Shown here: positions 26,650 to 34,681 of the stretch, piece by piece
How positions within the stretch are numbered: position 1 is the stretch's first letter
How the letters are laid out: each line of letters opens with the position of its first letter
Origin: C-114 sp963719285
GTDB taxonomy: Bacteria; Chloroflexota; Limnocylindria; Limnocylindrales; CSP1-4
Length of the DNA: 64,000 nt
Assembly (NCBI GenBank): GCA_963719285.1
Contig: CAVRBO010000004.1
Span: forward strand, 868,001-932,000
Direction: 5' to 3'
Translations under genes and position numbers: made by a program
The notes under the pieces: generated by a model
What the model saw: the letters and a program-made list of their open reading frames with translations, nothing else
What the model was told of the DNA's origin: nothing
The model's database searches: none

Positions 26650-27605
26650 CGACCGCCATGCGCGACGCCTGGGCGGAGACCCTGTCCGAGCTCGCGGACG
26701 AGGACCCGAACCTGCTCGTCCTCGACGCGGACCTCGGGACCTCCACTCGGGCGGACCGGTTCGCGCTCGCGCACCCGGACCGCTTCCTGCAGATGGGCAT
26801 CGCCGAGCAGAACATGGTCGGCACGGCGGTCGGGCTCGCGACGATGGGCTACGTCCCGTGGCTCTCGTCGTTCGGCGTGTTCTTCACCCACCGTGCGGTC
26901 GATCCGATCCGGATGCTCGTCGCCCAGACCCACGCGAACGTCAAGATCGGCGCGGCCTACACGGGGCTGCTCACCGGGTTCACCGGCAAGACCCACCAGG
27001 ATGTCGAGGACCTCGCGATCATGCGGGCGATGCCGGGCATGACGGTGATCTCCCCGGGCGACGCCGCCGAGTGCGCGGCCGCGATCCGCTGGGCCACGGC
27101 GACGCCGGGTCCGGTCTACCTGCGCCTCGCTCGCGACGCGGGGCCCGACCTGTTCGATGCCGGGTACCGCTTCGAGCCCGGCCGGGTGGTCTCGTTGCGC
27201 GAGGGGTCGGACGTGCTTCTCGTCTCGACCGGCGTGCAGTCGGCGCGCTGCGTGGCGGCGGCCTCGCTCCTCGATGCGGCGGGCATCTCCGCGGGACTCC
27301 TCCACGTCCCGTCCATCAAGCCGGTGGATGCCGCCGCGATCGCCGCGGCGGCCGCGCGGGTCGAGCTCGTGGTGACGGTCGAGGAGCACACGATCCACGG
27401 CGGCCTGGGCGGTCTGGTGGCCGAGATCCTGGGCGAGCTGCAGCCCCGCCGGATGGTCCGCATCGGCATCGCCGACACGTGGGGCGAGTCGGCGCCCAAC
27501 GCCTTCCTGCTCGAGCGCCACGGACTGTCCGCCGAGCGGGTGGCCGAGCGCGTCGCGCGCGAGTTCCCCGGCGCCCCGGCGCAGGTCGGGACCACGGATC
27601 GATGA
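26646..27605 (+). CDS. transketolase, C-terminal (pyrimidine-binding) subunit
   Basis: A 319-residue partner from GTG 26646, overlapping the N-terminal subunit by GTGA. The catalytic glutamate lies in QMGIAEQNMVGTAVGLATMG near residue 58. The PYR domain continues with FGVFFTHRAVDPIRM and LLTGFTGKTHQDVEDLAIMR. The C-terminal domain has LLVSTGVQSARCVAAASLL near 195 and VTVEEHTIHGGLGGLVAEI near 242. Its length and order are those of two-gene transketolases seen in many bacteria and archaea. It precedes the iolG-like gene by 31 nt. Confidence 0.87.
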   Translation: MTTAMRDAWAETLSELADEDPNLLVLDADLGTSTRADRFALAHPDRFLQMGIAEQNMVGTAVGLATMGYVPWLSSFGVFFTHRAVDPIRMLVAQTHANVKIGAAYTGLLTGFTGKTHQDVEDLAIMRAMPGMTVISPGDAAECAAAIRWATATPGPVYLRLARDAGPDLFDAGYRFEPGRVVSLREGSDVLLVSTGVQSARCVAAASLLDAAGISAGLLHVPSIKPVDAAAIAAAAARVELVVTVEEHTIHGGLGGLVAEILGELQPRRMVRIGIADTWGESAPNAFLLERHGLSAERVAERVAREFPGAPAQVGTTDR

Positions 27606-27636
27606 CCACCAGGCCAGGGCTGATCGAGGAGATCGG

Positions 27637-28680
27637 ATGAGCGGATTCACGGTCAAGAATCCCGGCGACATCGGGGTCGCGTTCCTCGGCGTGGGCCGGA
27701 TCGGCACGACCCACCTCCTGACCCTGGCCGGGATCCCCAACGCCCGCCTCGTCGTCGTCGCCGATCTCGACCCGGCCGAGGCGGAGCGCGGCCGCGAGGT
27801 CGGACGGGCGGAGCGGGCGACGATCGACGCGCTCGACGCGATCGACGACCCGGCCGTGGAGGCGGTCGTCATCGTCACCCCTACCAGCACCCACGCCACC
27901 CTCATCGAGGCCGCCCTGCGGGCGGGCAAGGCGATCTGGAGCGAGAAGCCCATCGCCCTGGACCTGGCCGAAACGAACCGGGTCGTCACCCTCTGGCGCG
28001 AGACCGGCCTGCCGGTCCAGATGGGGTTCATGCGCCGGTTCGATCCGGGCTACGTCCGGGCGAAGGAGCTCATCGACGCGGGCGAGCTCGGCCGCGTCGA
28101 GCAGTTCCGGGCGTATTCGCGCGACACGTACCTGCCGCCGGCCAAGTTCATCCGCGACAGTGGCGGGTCGTTCCTCGACATGAGCGTCCACGACTTCGAC
28201 CTCGCCCGGTTCCTCGTCGGGGAGGTCGAGGAGGTCTCGGCCTGGGGCAGCAACGTCATCGACCGGCGCTTCGAGGAGGGCGGCGACGTCGACACGGCCG
28301 TCACGATGCTCCGCTTCCGCAACGGGGCCTTGGGTGTCGTGGAGATGTCCCGGCGATCCGCCTGGGGCTACGACATACGGACGGAGGTCGCCGGTGCGGC
28401 CGGCAAGGTCGTCGTCGAGGCGCCCCACAAGACCGATCTGACCTTCTCGCGCCGGTTCGGCTACGAGGGCGACCACTACGAGAACTTCCCCGATCGGTTC
28501 GAGGTGGCCTACCGGCTCGAGTTCGAGGCGTTCTTCAAGGCGCTCGCGGCGGGGGTCGTACCCACACCGGGTCCGGACGAAGCGCTCGAGACGCTGCGGC
28601 TCGCGCTGGCGGCCAAGAAGAGCTGGCTCGAGGGGCGGCCGGTCAGGGTCGACGAGATCGTCGCCGAGGTGCCCGCGTGA
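27637..28680 (+). CDS. iolG: Gfo/Idh/MocA oxidoreductase, myo-inositol 2-dehydrogenase (IolG-like)
   Basis: A 347-residue enzyme. VAFLGVGRIGTTHLLTLAG near residue 14 is the NAD motif and IWSEKPIALDLAETNRVV near 103 the EKP signature. VQMGFMRRFDPGYVRAKELI near 127 closely resembles inositol dehydrogenases, and GGSFLDMSVHDFDLARFLVG near 174 contains the catalytic Asp and His. GDVDTAVTMLRFRNGALGVVEMS is another IolG-type stretch. It probably oxidises myo- or scyllo-inositol to an inosose, the first pathway step. It overlaps iolB copy 2 and is in the LacI operon. Substrate stereochemistry is inferred. Confidence 0.86.
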   Translation: MSGFTVKNPGDIGVAFLGVGRIGTTHLLTLAGIPNARLVVVADLDPAEAERGREVGRAERATIDALDAIDDPAVEAVVIVTPTSTHATLIEAALRAGKAIWSEKPIALDLAETNRVVTLWRETGLPVQMGFMRRFDPGYVRAKELIDAGELGRVEQFRAYSRDTYLPPAKFIRDSGGSFLDMSVHDFDLARFLVGEVEEVSAWGSNVIDRRFEEGGDVDTAVTMLRFRNGALGVVEMSRRSAWGYDIRTEVAGAAGKVVVEAPHKTDLTFSRRFGYEGDHYENFPDRFEVAYRLEFEAFFKALAAGVVPTPGPDEALETLRLALAAKKSWLEGRPVRVDEIVAEVPA

Positions 28681-29516
28681 CCGGGCCCGTCCGCCACCTT
28701 CGACCAGGGACCGGGCCGGGCGTCGTCCTCGACATGTCCCCGGAGAGCGTCGGCTGGCGCTACCTGTCGTCCCGGATCGTCGTGCTGGGGCCCGGCGAGA
28801 CCTTCGAGGGGGACACCGGCGGCAACGAGATCGCGGTCGTGCCGCTCCAGGGCTCCGGCACGTTCGCGTTCGGCGGCGAGACGCGTGCCGTCGCGCGGGC
28901 CGACGTCTTCACGGCCAAGCCGCAGGTCCTGTATCTGCCGCCGGGGACGGGCTATGTGATCGGCGCGGTCGGCGCCTTCGAGGTGGCGATCGGCGAGGCG
29001 CCCGCGACCGGTCGGTATCCGGCCCGCCTGTATGCGCCGGGCGAGCTGCCGGCCTTCGCGCGCGGTGGCGGGAATGTGAGCCGGGGCGTGACGGCGACCC
29101 TCGATCCATCGTTCGACTCGGAGCGGCTGATCGCCTACGAGATCCTCACCCCGAGCGGCAACTGGTCGAGCTTCCCGCCGCATCGTCACGACGGGCGCGA
29201 GGGGACGACCTATCACGAGGAGTCGTACTACTACCGGCTGTCGCCGGCCGATGGGTTCGCGATCCAGCGGATCTACACCCGGGACACGGATCTCGACGTC
29301 GCGATCGCGGCGGCGGATGGCGACCTGGTCCTCGTCCATGAGGGCTACCACACGGTGGCGGTCGCACCCGGCACGAACGCGTACTACCTGAACTTCCTGG
29401 CCGGCGACACGAAGCCCGTGACCCAGCTCAACGATCCGGCCTACGCGTGGATCGCCGACGACTGGACCGGCCGGCCGATCGCGATCCCGCTCGATCCGGC
29501 GGACCCTCCCGGCTGA
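28677..29516 (+). CDS. iolB: 5-deoxy-glucuronate isomerase (IolB), copy 2
   Basis: A 279-residue bicupin of the IolB family, coupled to iolG by GTGA. VGWRYLSSRIVVLGPGETFE near residue 23 aligns with copy 1, and the metal site is intact: SSFPPHRHDGREGTTYHEE near 163, ESYYYRLSPADGFAIQR, and HEGYHTVAVAPGTNAYYLNF near 220. Copy 1 is longer at the N-terminus and between the cupins. The residues are clearly different from copy 1, so this is not a recent duplication. It may serve a variant substrate such as an isomeric or modified uronate. Confidence 0.85.
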   Translation: MTGPVRHLRPGTGPGVVLDMSPESVGWRYLSSRIVVLGPGETFEGDTGGNEIAVVPLQGSGTFAFGGETRAVARADVFTAKPQVLYLPPGTGYVIGAVGAFEVAIGEAPATGRYPARLYAPGELPAFARGGGNVSRGVTATLDPSFDSERLIAYEILTPSGNWSSFPPHRHDGREGTTYHEESYYYRLSPADGFAIQRIYTRDTDLDVAIAAADGDLVLVHEGYHTVAVAPGTNAYYLNFLAGDTKPVTQLNDPAYAWIADDWTGRPIAIPLDPADPPG

Positions 29517-29529
29517 CCCGGGTGCGTCC

Positions 29530-32124
29530 CTACCGTCCGGTCCGGTCGCCCAGCCTGCGGCGAAGGGTCTCGAGGCTCGTGTCGAGGAACGCGACCATGC
29601 GCGCCCGCTCGGCCGGGTCGGCCACGGCGGCCAGGCCGGCGACCCACGTCCGCGCGCCCTCGATGACCTGTTCCACGACCCGTGCGTCCTCGACGGACGG
29701 CTCGAACGGCCGGCCCCCGACCTCGACGTACACGGGCGACGTGTGGGCCGCCATCGAGGTCTGGAAGGCCGATACGATCTCGTGCCGGCTGCGCGAGCGG
29801 GCGGCGATCCACGCCCCGGCCTCGACCGCGATCGTCTCGTGGAGCGCGAGCTCGGTCGTGCCGCCGGCCGCGCTCGTCGCCGCCACGATCCGGCCGTTCA
29901 CGATCAGCTCCACCTCCGACACGACCGGCTGTGCGGCGCGCGCCCGGACCGCCACCTCGAGCCGGCCGCCCGAGCTCAGCCGGACCACGTCGCCCGGCTC
30001 GTGGCCATCGACGGCGAGTTCGAGGACCGGACCGGAGGTGACGAACGTGCGGCCGGCGCGGACGGCGGCAGCCCACGTCTCGAACGTCAGCGTCTCGTCG
30101 GTCAGCAGGTGGACATATGCCCGGACCGCCCCGATCGGCACCTCCGACGACATCTTGTCGGTGCCGCCCACGATCGGCAGGCGATAGCCCAGGTTCAGGA
30201 AGCGGTACCACTCCAGCACCGACGGGTCGTCCAGGCCGGGAGACAGCGCCTGGGTCTCGAGGGCGTCGATCTTGCCGGCCACGATGTCGGCCCCGATCTC
30301 CGCGTACGGAAGCGGGAAGTGGGCCGCCACGACCAGGCCGCCGGCGGCGCGGCAGCGATCAGCCCAGTCGGCGAGCAGGACGTCGAGCGCGCCCGCCATC
30401 CGGCCCTCGGGCGGGCCGGCGCTGGCATACGGCAGCGTGGGCCGGTGGGCGCCGAGCAGCGCCAGATGGCCGAGCATGTTCTGGCGGTTCTCGGTCCCCA
30501 CGACGACGAGTCGCCGGCCGGACGGGTCGGCCATCGAACCCCATGGCAGGTCCGTCACGTTCGTGTACAGCTCGCCCCACTGGGCGGCCAGGAGGTTGAC
30601 CAGGTCGACGTCCTCGGCGGCGGCCTGGAGGAGGGCCGTGGACGGCGCCAGGAAGTGGACGTGGGTGTCGGCGGTGACCCAGCGGCCGGCGTGGAGGTCG
30701 ATCGCCCGGGCGAGCGGCAGCTCGAGCCGGCGGGTCGCGGGATCCACCTCGATCCGGGCGCGGTGCGGCAGCCGGTCGAAGCCGCCGACGACCTCGACGT
30801 CCACGCCACCGACCGGCAGGTCGATCGCGAACCGGCCCGGGACATAGGCATACGCGGCGGTCCCGAGGATCAGGTCGCCGCCGGTGTCCTCGAAGAACGC
30901 CGGGTTGATCTCGTCGCGGTGGCCGACCGGCGGCAGGTACCGGCCGTCCGGCGTCGTGAAGCGGACCCGGCCGGGCACGCGCTCGCCGGTCGTCCGGTCC
31001 ACGATGTCGACCTCCACCGGCACGCGCGGCGCGGGCAGGACCTCGATCGAGCGGAGGCCGGCCGGGTCGCGCGGCACGTTCCCGGCGAGCAGGTCCCGCC
31101 CGGGGACGTCCCAGTCGCCGAAGCCGACGACGGCATCGGGAGCGAGCGACAGGTCGACGACGCTCGATCCGACGGTCGGGGCGCCGGGCGCCACCCGCGG
31201 CGTCCCCCATCCGAAGATCGTGCCAACGTCCCCGGCTCCGTTCGCGCCCGGGGCGGTCGCTGCCGGAAGGGTCCGGATGATCGTCCCGAGATCCACCTGC
31301 GGTGGCCGGCCGTCGAACCCGTTCACGCGGACACTGAACCGCGGGCTCCGGACGAGGGGATCGCCGGTGCCCCGGAAGAGCGTGACCGCCGCGACGACGA
31401 CGTCGCTCCCCGGCCTGCCGTCCGTCAGCGACTCGAGCCGGAGCGTCGCCGGCTCGGTCCCCGGCGGGAGCGCGATCGCGCACAGCCAGAGGAGCACGTC
31501 GTCAGTGGGGCTCGGCACGAAGTCGGACATCCCCACCTGGTTGCCGCCGAACGTGCCGGGCATGATCGTGAGCGAGCCCGACTGGCCGGCCGGGGCGTAC
31601 CGGCCCGGGCCCTGGGCGGCGTGCGGCCCGCGCCAATCGAGGACCTCGTTCGCCAGGTGCGGGATGGCCGCGAACGGCGCCGAGCCCCAGCCCAGGATCC
31701 CGTCGTCGATCTCGAACCGGCGGCGGATCGTCCGCGACGTCTCGCGTCCGGTGCGGTCCGCGACCGTGTACCGGGCGAGCGGCTCGCCGACCGGGACGAC
31801 GTGGCCCACCGCCAGCCCTGGCGGTCGCCGGCCGGCGTCATCGCGCCAGGCATCGCACAGGTGGGCGACGACGACGTGGCTGGCGGACCCTTCGCCGGGC
31901 AGGTCCAGCGTCGCCGTCCCATCCAGCAGGATCCAGCGCGCGACGTCCGCGCCGGCGGCCGGGCCCAGCTCGAACGGCAGCCCATGGAACACCTGCGGCC
32001 CGTCCGGCAGGCGGGCCAGCGCGGGCTCGTAGACGGGGTGGAAGCGGGCGGCGACGACGCCTTCGGTCGCGTTCCGGAAGCGCTCCAGGTCGACCGTCCG
32101 GGCGAGCGGGCTGGAGCGTCCCAT
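29530..32124 (-). CDS. large CehA/McbA-like PHP metallohydrolase (paralogue 2)
   Basis: An 864-residue homologue of the 14765 protein over its whole length. N-terminal matches include ARFHPVYEPALARLPDGP near residue 25 and RYAPAGQSGSLTIMPG. The metal set is TADTHVHFLAPSTALLQAA near 490, VVGTENRQNMLGHLALLG near 550, LVVAAHFPLPYAEIGADIV near 610 and LPIVGGTDKMSSEVP near 665, then GRTFVTSGPVLELAVDGHEP near 720. There is no signal peptide. It is convergent with iolB copy 2 and divergent from the transporter operon, with a LacI-type operator between. Whether N- and C-parts act together is unknown. Confidence 0.72.
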   Translation of the reverse strand: MGRSSPLARTVDLERFRNATEGVVAARFHPVYEPALARLPDGPQVFHGLPFELGPAAGADVARWILLDGTATLDLPGEGSASHVVVAHLCDAWRDDAGRRPPGLAVGHVVPVGEPLARYTVADRTGRETSRTIRRRFEIDDGILGWGSAPFAAIPHLANEVLDWRGPHAAQGPGRYAPAGQSGSLTIMPGTFGGNQVGMSDFVPSPTDDVLLWLCAIALPPGTEPATLRLESLTDGRPGSDVVVAAVTLFRGTGDPLVRSPRFSVRVNGFDGRPPQVDLGTIIRTLPAATAPGANGAGDVGTIFGWGTPRVAPGAPTVGSSVVDLSLAPDAVVGFGDWDVPGRDLLAGNVPRDPAGLRSIEVLPAPRVPVEVDIVDRTTGERVPGRVRFTTPDGRYLPPVGHRDEINPAFFEDTGGDLILGTAAYAYVPGRFAIDLPVGGVDVEVVGGFDRLPHRARIEVDPATRRLELPLARAIDLHAGRWVTADTHVHFLAPSTALLQAAAEDVDLVNLLAAQWGELYTNVTDLPWGSMADPSGRRLVVVGTENRQNMLGHLALLGAHRPTLPYASAGPPEGRMAGALDVLLADWADRCRAAGGLVVAAHFPLPYAEIGADIVAGKIDALETQALSPGLDDPSVLEWYRFLNLGYRLPIVGGTDKMSSEVPIGAVRAYVHLLTDETLTFETWAAAVRAGRTFVTSGPVLELAVDGHEPGDVVRLSSGGRLEVAVRARAAQPVVSEVELIVNGRIVAATSAAGGTTELALHETIAVEAGAWIAARSRSRHEIVSAFQTSMAAHTSPVYVEVGGRPFEPSVEDARVVEQVIEGARTWVAGLAAVADPAERARMVAFLDTSLETLRRRLGDRTGR

Positions 32125-32159
32125 CAGGCTGGGTCGGGCCGGCGCGACCGGGCGCTGTA

Positions 32160-32204
32160 TTGACGGGCCATAGGTCGGACGCTAGCATCGTACAAACGGT
32201 TGCA
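32160..32204 (+). promoter_or_regulatory. transporter-operon promoter with LacI-type operator
   Basis: TTGACG (32160-32165), 17-nt spacer and TAGCAT (32183-32188), followed after 3 intervening nt by ACAAACGGTTGC (32192-32203), with a perfect right arm and one mismatch in the left arm of the gCAAnCGgTTGC pattern. The layout matches the promoters at 17.39 and 24.41 kb. It lies between divergent genes starting at 32124 and 32344. Confidence 0.7.
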
Positions 32205-32217
32205 CAAGAGGGAGCTG

Positions 32218-32256
32218 ATGCGCGCATCCCCACCCCCTGCCGCCCGATCATGGTGA
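32218..32256 (+). CDS. possible 12-residue leader peptide
   Basis: ATG 32218 is preceded by GAGGGAG and the frame closes with TGA after 12 residues (MRASPPPAARSW). It lies 14 nt past the operator and 87 nt before the ATPase start. Its first five residues equal those of the frame at 24481. A second overlapping frame, 32250-32351 (33 residues), runs to the ATPase start and could couple translation. Both are unproven. Confidence 0.3.
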   Translation: MRASPPPAARSW

Positions 32257-32343
32257 TCCCGATACACGAACGGGAGCTCCCCGCCGCGCCGACCGAGCCG
32301 GCTGTGCCCGAGACGCTGATCGCGCCAGCGAGCGGTTTCGACC

Positions 32344-33429
32344 TTGCCTGAGTCGACACCCGCCATCGAGCTGCGCCACACCACGAAACGCTATGGCCAG
32401 ACGGTCGCCCTCAACGACGTGTCGATGGTGATCGAACCCGGCGAGTTCTTCTGCCTCCTCGGCCCGTCCGGGTGTGGCAAGACGACGACCCTGAACCTCA
32501 TCGGCGGGTTCATCCCGGTGAGCGCGGGCGAGCTGCTGATCGAGGGCCGCACGGTCAACGACCTGCCGCCCCACAAGCGCAACGTCAACACGGTCTTCCA
32601 GAACTACGCCCTGTTCCCGCACATGACCGTGGCCCAGAACGTCGCGTTCGGCCTGCGGATGGAGAGCCTGCCCGCGGCGGAGGTGACCCGACGGACCGGC
32701 GAGTACCTGGAGCTCGTCGGGCTGGAAGGGCTGAGCCAGCGGCTTCCGTCGGAGATGTCCGGCGGCCAGCAACAGCGGGTGGCCCTGGCCCGGGCCCTGG
32801 CCAAACGTCCCGCGGTCCTGCTGCTCGACGAGCCGCTCGGCGCCCTCGATCTCAAGCTGCGCCGGAACATGCAGTCGGAGCTGTCGCGTATCCATCGCCA
32901 GGTGGGCACGACCTTCGTCTTCGTCACCCACGATCAGGACGAGGCGCTCTCGATGGGCACCCGGATCGCCATCATGTCGGGCGGTCGGGTCGCCCAGATC
33001 GGGACGCCCCGGGAGGTCTACGACCGGCCGGTCAACCGCTTCGTGGCCGACTTCGTCGGCGAGACGAACTTCCTGTCCGGGACGGTGGCGCCGGAGGACG
33101 GCCGGCCGGTGTTCGGCCTGTCGGGCGGCGGCCGGGTGATCGCCCCCACGGGATCGCCCGCCGGGCCCGCGACGCTCATGGTCCGCCCGGAGTCGCTGAC
33201 CCTGCGGCCGCTCGACGATCCGAGCCCGGAGCCCGGTATCACCGGGCGGATCGTGGACATCGCATTCCTGGGCAACCACACACGGATCACCCTCGCGACG
33301 ACGGCAGGTGACATCGTCGCGATCCGGCCACACGGGACCAGTGTTCGAACGACCCACCAGGAGGAGGAGTTGGGGGAGGAGGTGTGCGTATGGTGGCCTG
33401 CGGACGACGCCGCACTCATCGGAGACTGA
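32344..33429 (+). CDS. ABC transporter ATP-binding protein (PotA-type)
   Basis: A 361-residue ATPase with a TTG start at 32344; a stop lies shortly upstream and no better start exists. Walker A is LLGPSGCGKTTTLN near residue 40, the Q-loop VFQNYALFPHMT near 85, the signature MSGGQQQRVALARAL near 138, Walker B AVLLLDEPLGALDLK near 158 and the H-loop VTHDQDEALSMG near 197. A TOBE-like regulatory domain follows from about 245. It is most like spermidine/putrescine (PotA) ATPases. It is the first gene of a seven-gene operon under a LacI-type operator, so the substrate may be a cyclitol rather than a polyamine. Confidence 0.9.
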   Translation: MPESTPAIELRHTTKRYGQTVALNDVSMVIEPGEFFCLLGPSGCGKTTTLNLIGGFIPVSAGELLIEGRTVNDLPPHKRNVNTVFQNYALFPHMTVAQNVAFGLRMESLPAAEVTRRTGEYLELVGLEGLSQRLPSEMSGGQQQRVALARALAKRPAVLLLDEPLGALDLKLRRNMQSELSRIHRQVGTTFVFVTHDQDEALSMGTRIAIMSGGRVAQIGTPREVYDRPVNRFVADFVGETNFLSGTVAPEDGRPVFGLSGGGRVIAPTGSPAGPATLMVRPESLTLRPLDDPSPEPGITGRIVDIAFLGNHTRITLATTAGDIVAIRPHGTSVRTTHQEEELGEEVCVWWPADDAALIGD

Positions 33430-33466
33430 TCGACCGTCACGTGGACGATGCAAGGAGGAGCGTGGA

Positions 33467-34651
33467 ATGACTGATCTGATGCGCGAATACAGCCGACGGC
33501 AGTTCCTCAAGGTGACTGCCGCGGCGAGCGCAGCTGTCGGCGCCGGCGGCATCCTCGCCGCCTGTTCGACCGCCGCGACGCCGGTCCCGACGACCGCTCC
33601 GACGGCCGCCGGCACGGCCGGTCCGACTGCCGCTCCGGCGACCGCCGCCCCGACCGCCGCCCCGACCGGAACGTTCAACTGGATGACCTGGGGTGACCAC
33701 TGGTACCAGGCCCAGGTCGACGCCATCGCCGCGACGAACAACATCAAGATCAACGCGACGCTGTTCAGCGACAACATCGACGCCTATACCAAGGTCAAGC
33801 AGGTCGGCGGCCAGATCGACATGGTCTCGGGGGACGCCCTGTGGGTACCCCACTACTTCGAGGCGGGCCTCATCGAGGCGTGGGACATCAACTCGCTCGA
33901 GGTCGCGAAGCAGCTCTACTCGATCGCTCGCTCGTTCCCGATCTGGACGAAGCCGGAAGGCTACCTCGGCTACCCGTTCGGGTGGTCGCCGGTCCAGATC
34001 TACTACGACCCGGCGCACGTCTCCCCGGCCCCCGATTCGTGGGAGGTCCTCATCGACCCGAAGTACAAGAAGCGGGTCGTCGTGGAGAACCAGCCGGTCG
34101 AGATCATGGCCTACATGGGCAAGTTCGCCGGGGTGGGCAATGCCTACAGCATGACCCCCGACGAGATCGCCAAGGCCAAGGACCTGCTCAAGCAGCTCAA
34201 GCCGAACATCCTGAAGCTGGCCGACCAGGCCACCGACACGATCGCCCTGCTCAAGACGGGTGAGGCGTGGATCGCCACCGGCAACCTCGGCACCGAATCG
34301 CGGGTCAAGGACCAGGGCGGCCCCGATCTCAACGTCTTCACGCCCAAGGAGGGGACCATCGGCTGGATGGACTCCGAGATGATCGTGAAGGGCGGCGGGA
34401 ACGAGAACCTGATCATGCCGTTCCTCGAGCTGGCCGAGCAGGCCGAATACATCGCCGCGAACTTCATCCTCAACGGGCGGCCGCTGTTCAACGAGGCCGC
34501 CTACAAGATCCTGGTCAACCAGGGCCAGCAGGAGCGCGCCGATCGGTTCCTGTACAACAAGCCCGAGACGGTCCAGACGATGGACCTCAAGGGCCCCGGC
34601 ACGTCCACCCAGGCCGTGATCGACGCGTTCAACGAGGTCTTCGGCGCCTAG
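33467..34651 (+). CDS. extracellular solute-binding lipoprotein (PotD-like)
   Basis: A 394-residue binding protein from ATG 33467 after AAGGAGGAG. The leader carries a twin arginine (SRRQFLKVTAAASAAVGAGG) and ends in the lipobox ILAAC near residue 34, so it is probably exported by Tat and lipidated. A low-complexity Thr/Ala/Pro linker (about 36-66) precedes the mature domain. That domain begins FNWMTWGDHWYQAQVDAIAA and continues SDNIDAYTKVKQVGGQIDM, as in PotD-type proteins. It would capture the substrate for the two permeases that follow. Ligand identity is unknown. Confidence 0.88.
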   Translation: MTDLMREYSRRQFLKVTAAASAAVGAGGILAACSTAATPVPTTAPTAAGTAGPTAAPATAAPTAAPTGTFNWMTWGDHWYQAQVDAIAATNNIKINATLFSDNIDAYTKVKQVGGQIDMVSGDALWVPHYFEAGLIEAWDINSLEVAKQLYSIARSFPIWTKPEGYLGYPFGWSPVQIYYDPAHVSPAPDSWEVLIDPKYKKRVVVENQPVEIMAYMGKFAGVGNAYSMTPDEIAKAKDLLKQLKPNILKLADQATDTIALLKTGEAWIATGNLGTESRVKDQGGPDLNVFTPKEGTIGWMDSEMIVKGGGNENLIMPFLELAEQAEYIAANFILNGRPLFNEAAYKILVNQGQQERADRFLYNKPETVQTMDLKGPGTSTQAVIDAFNEVFGA

Positions 34652-34681
34652 TCCCGAAGAGCTCGGGACGGGACCGACAAC

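Noticed and set aside
29743..32163. 806-codon plus-strand frame opposite the second large PHP-like gene
   Set aside because: Low-complexity Arg/Gly/Asp/Pro product with no family; the minus-strand frame has clear metal motifs and a homologue.
32250..32351. 33-residue frame overlapping the PotA-like start
   Set aside because: It has no clear ribosome site and no conserved features; kept only as a remark under the leader-peptide entry.
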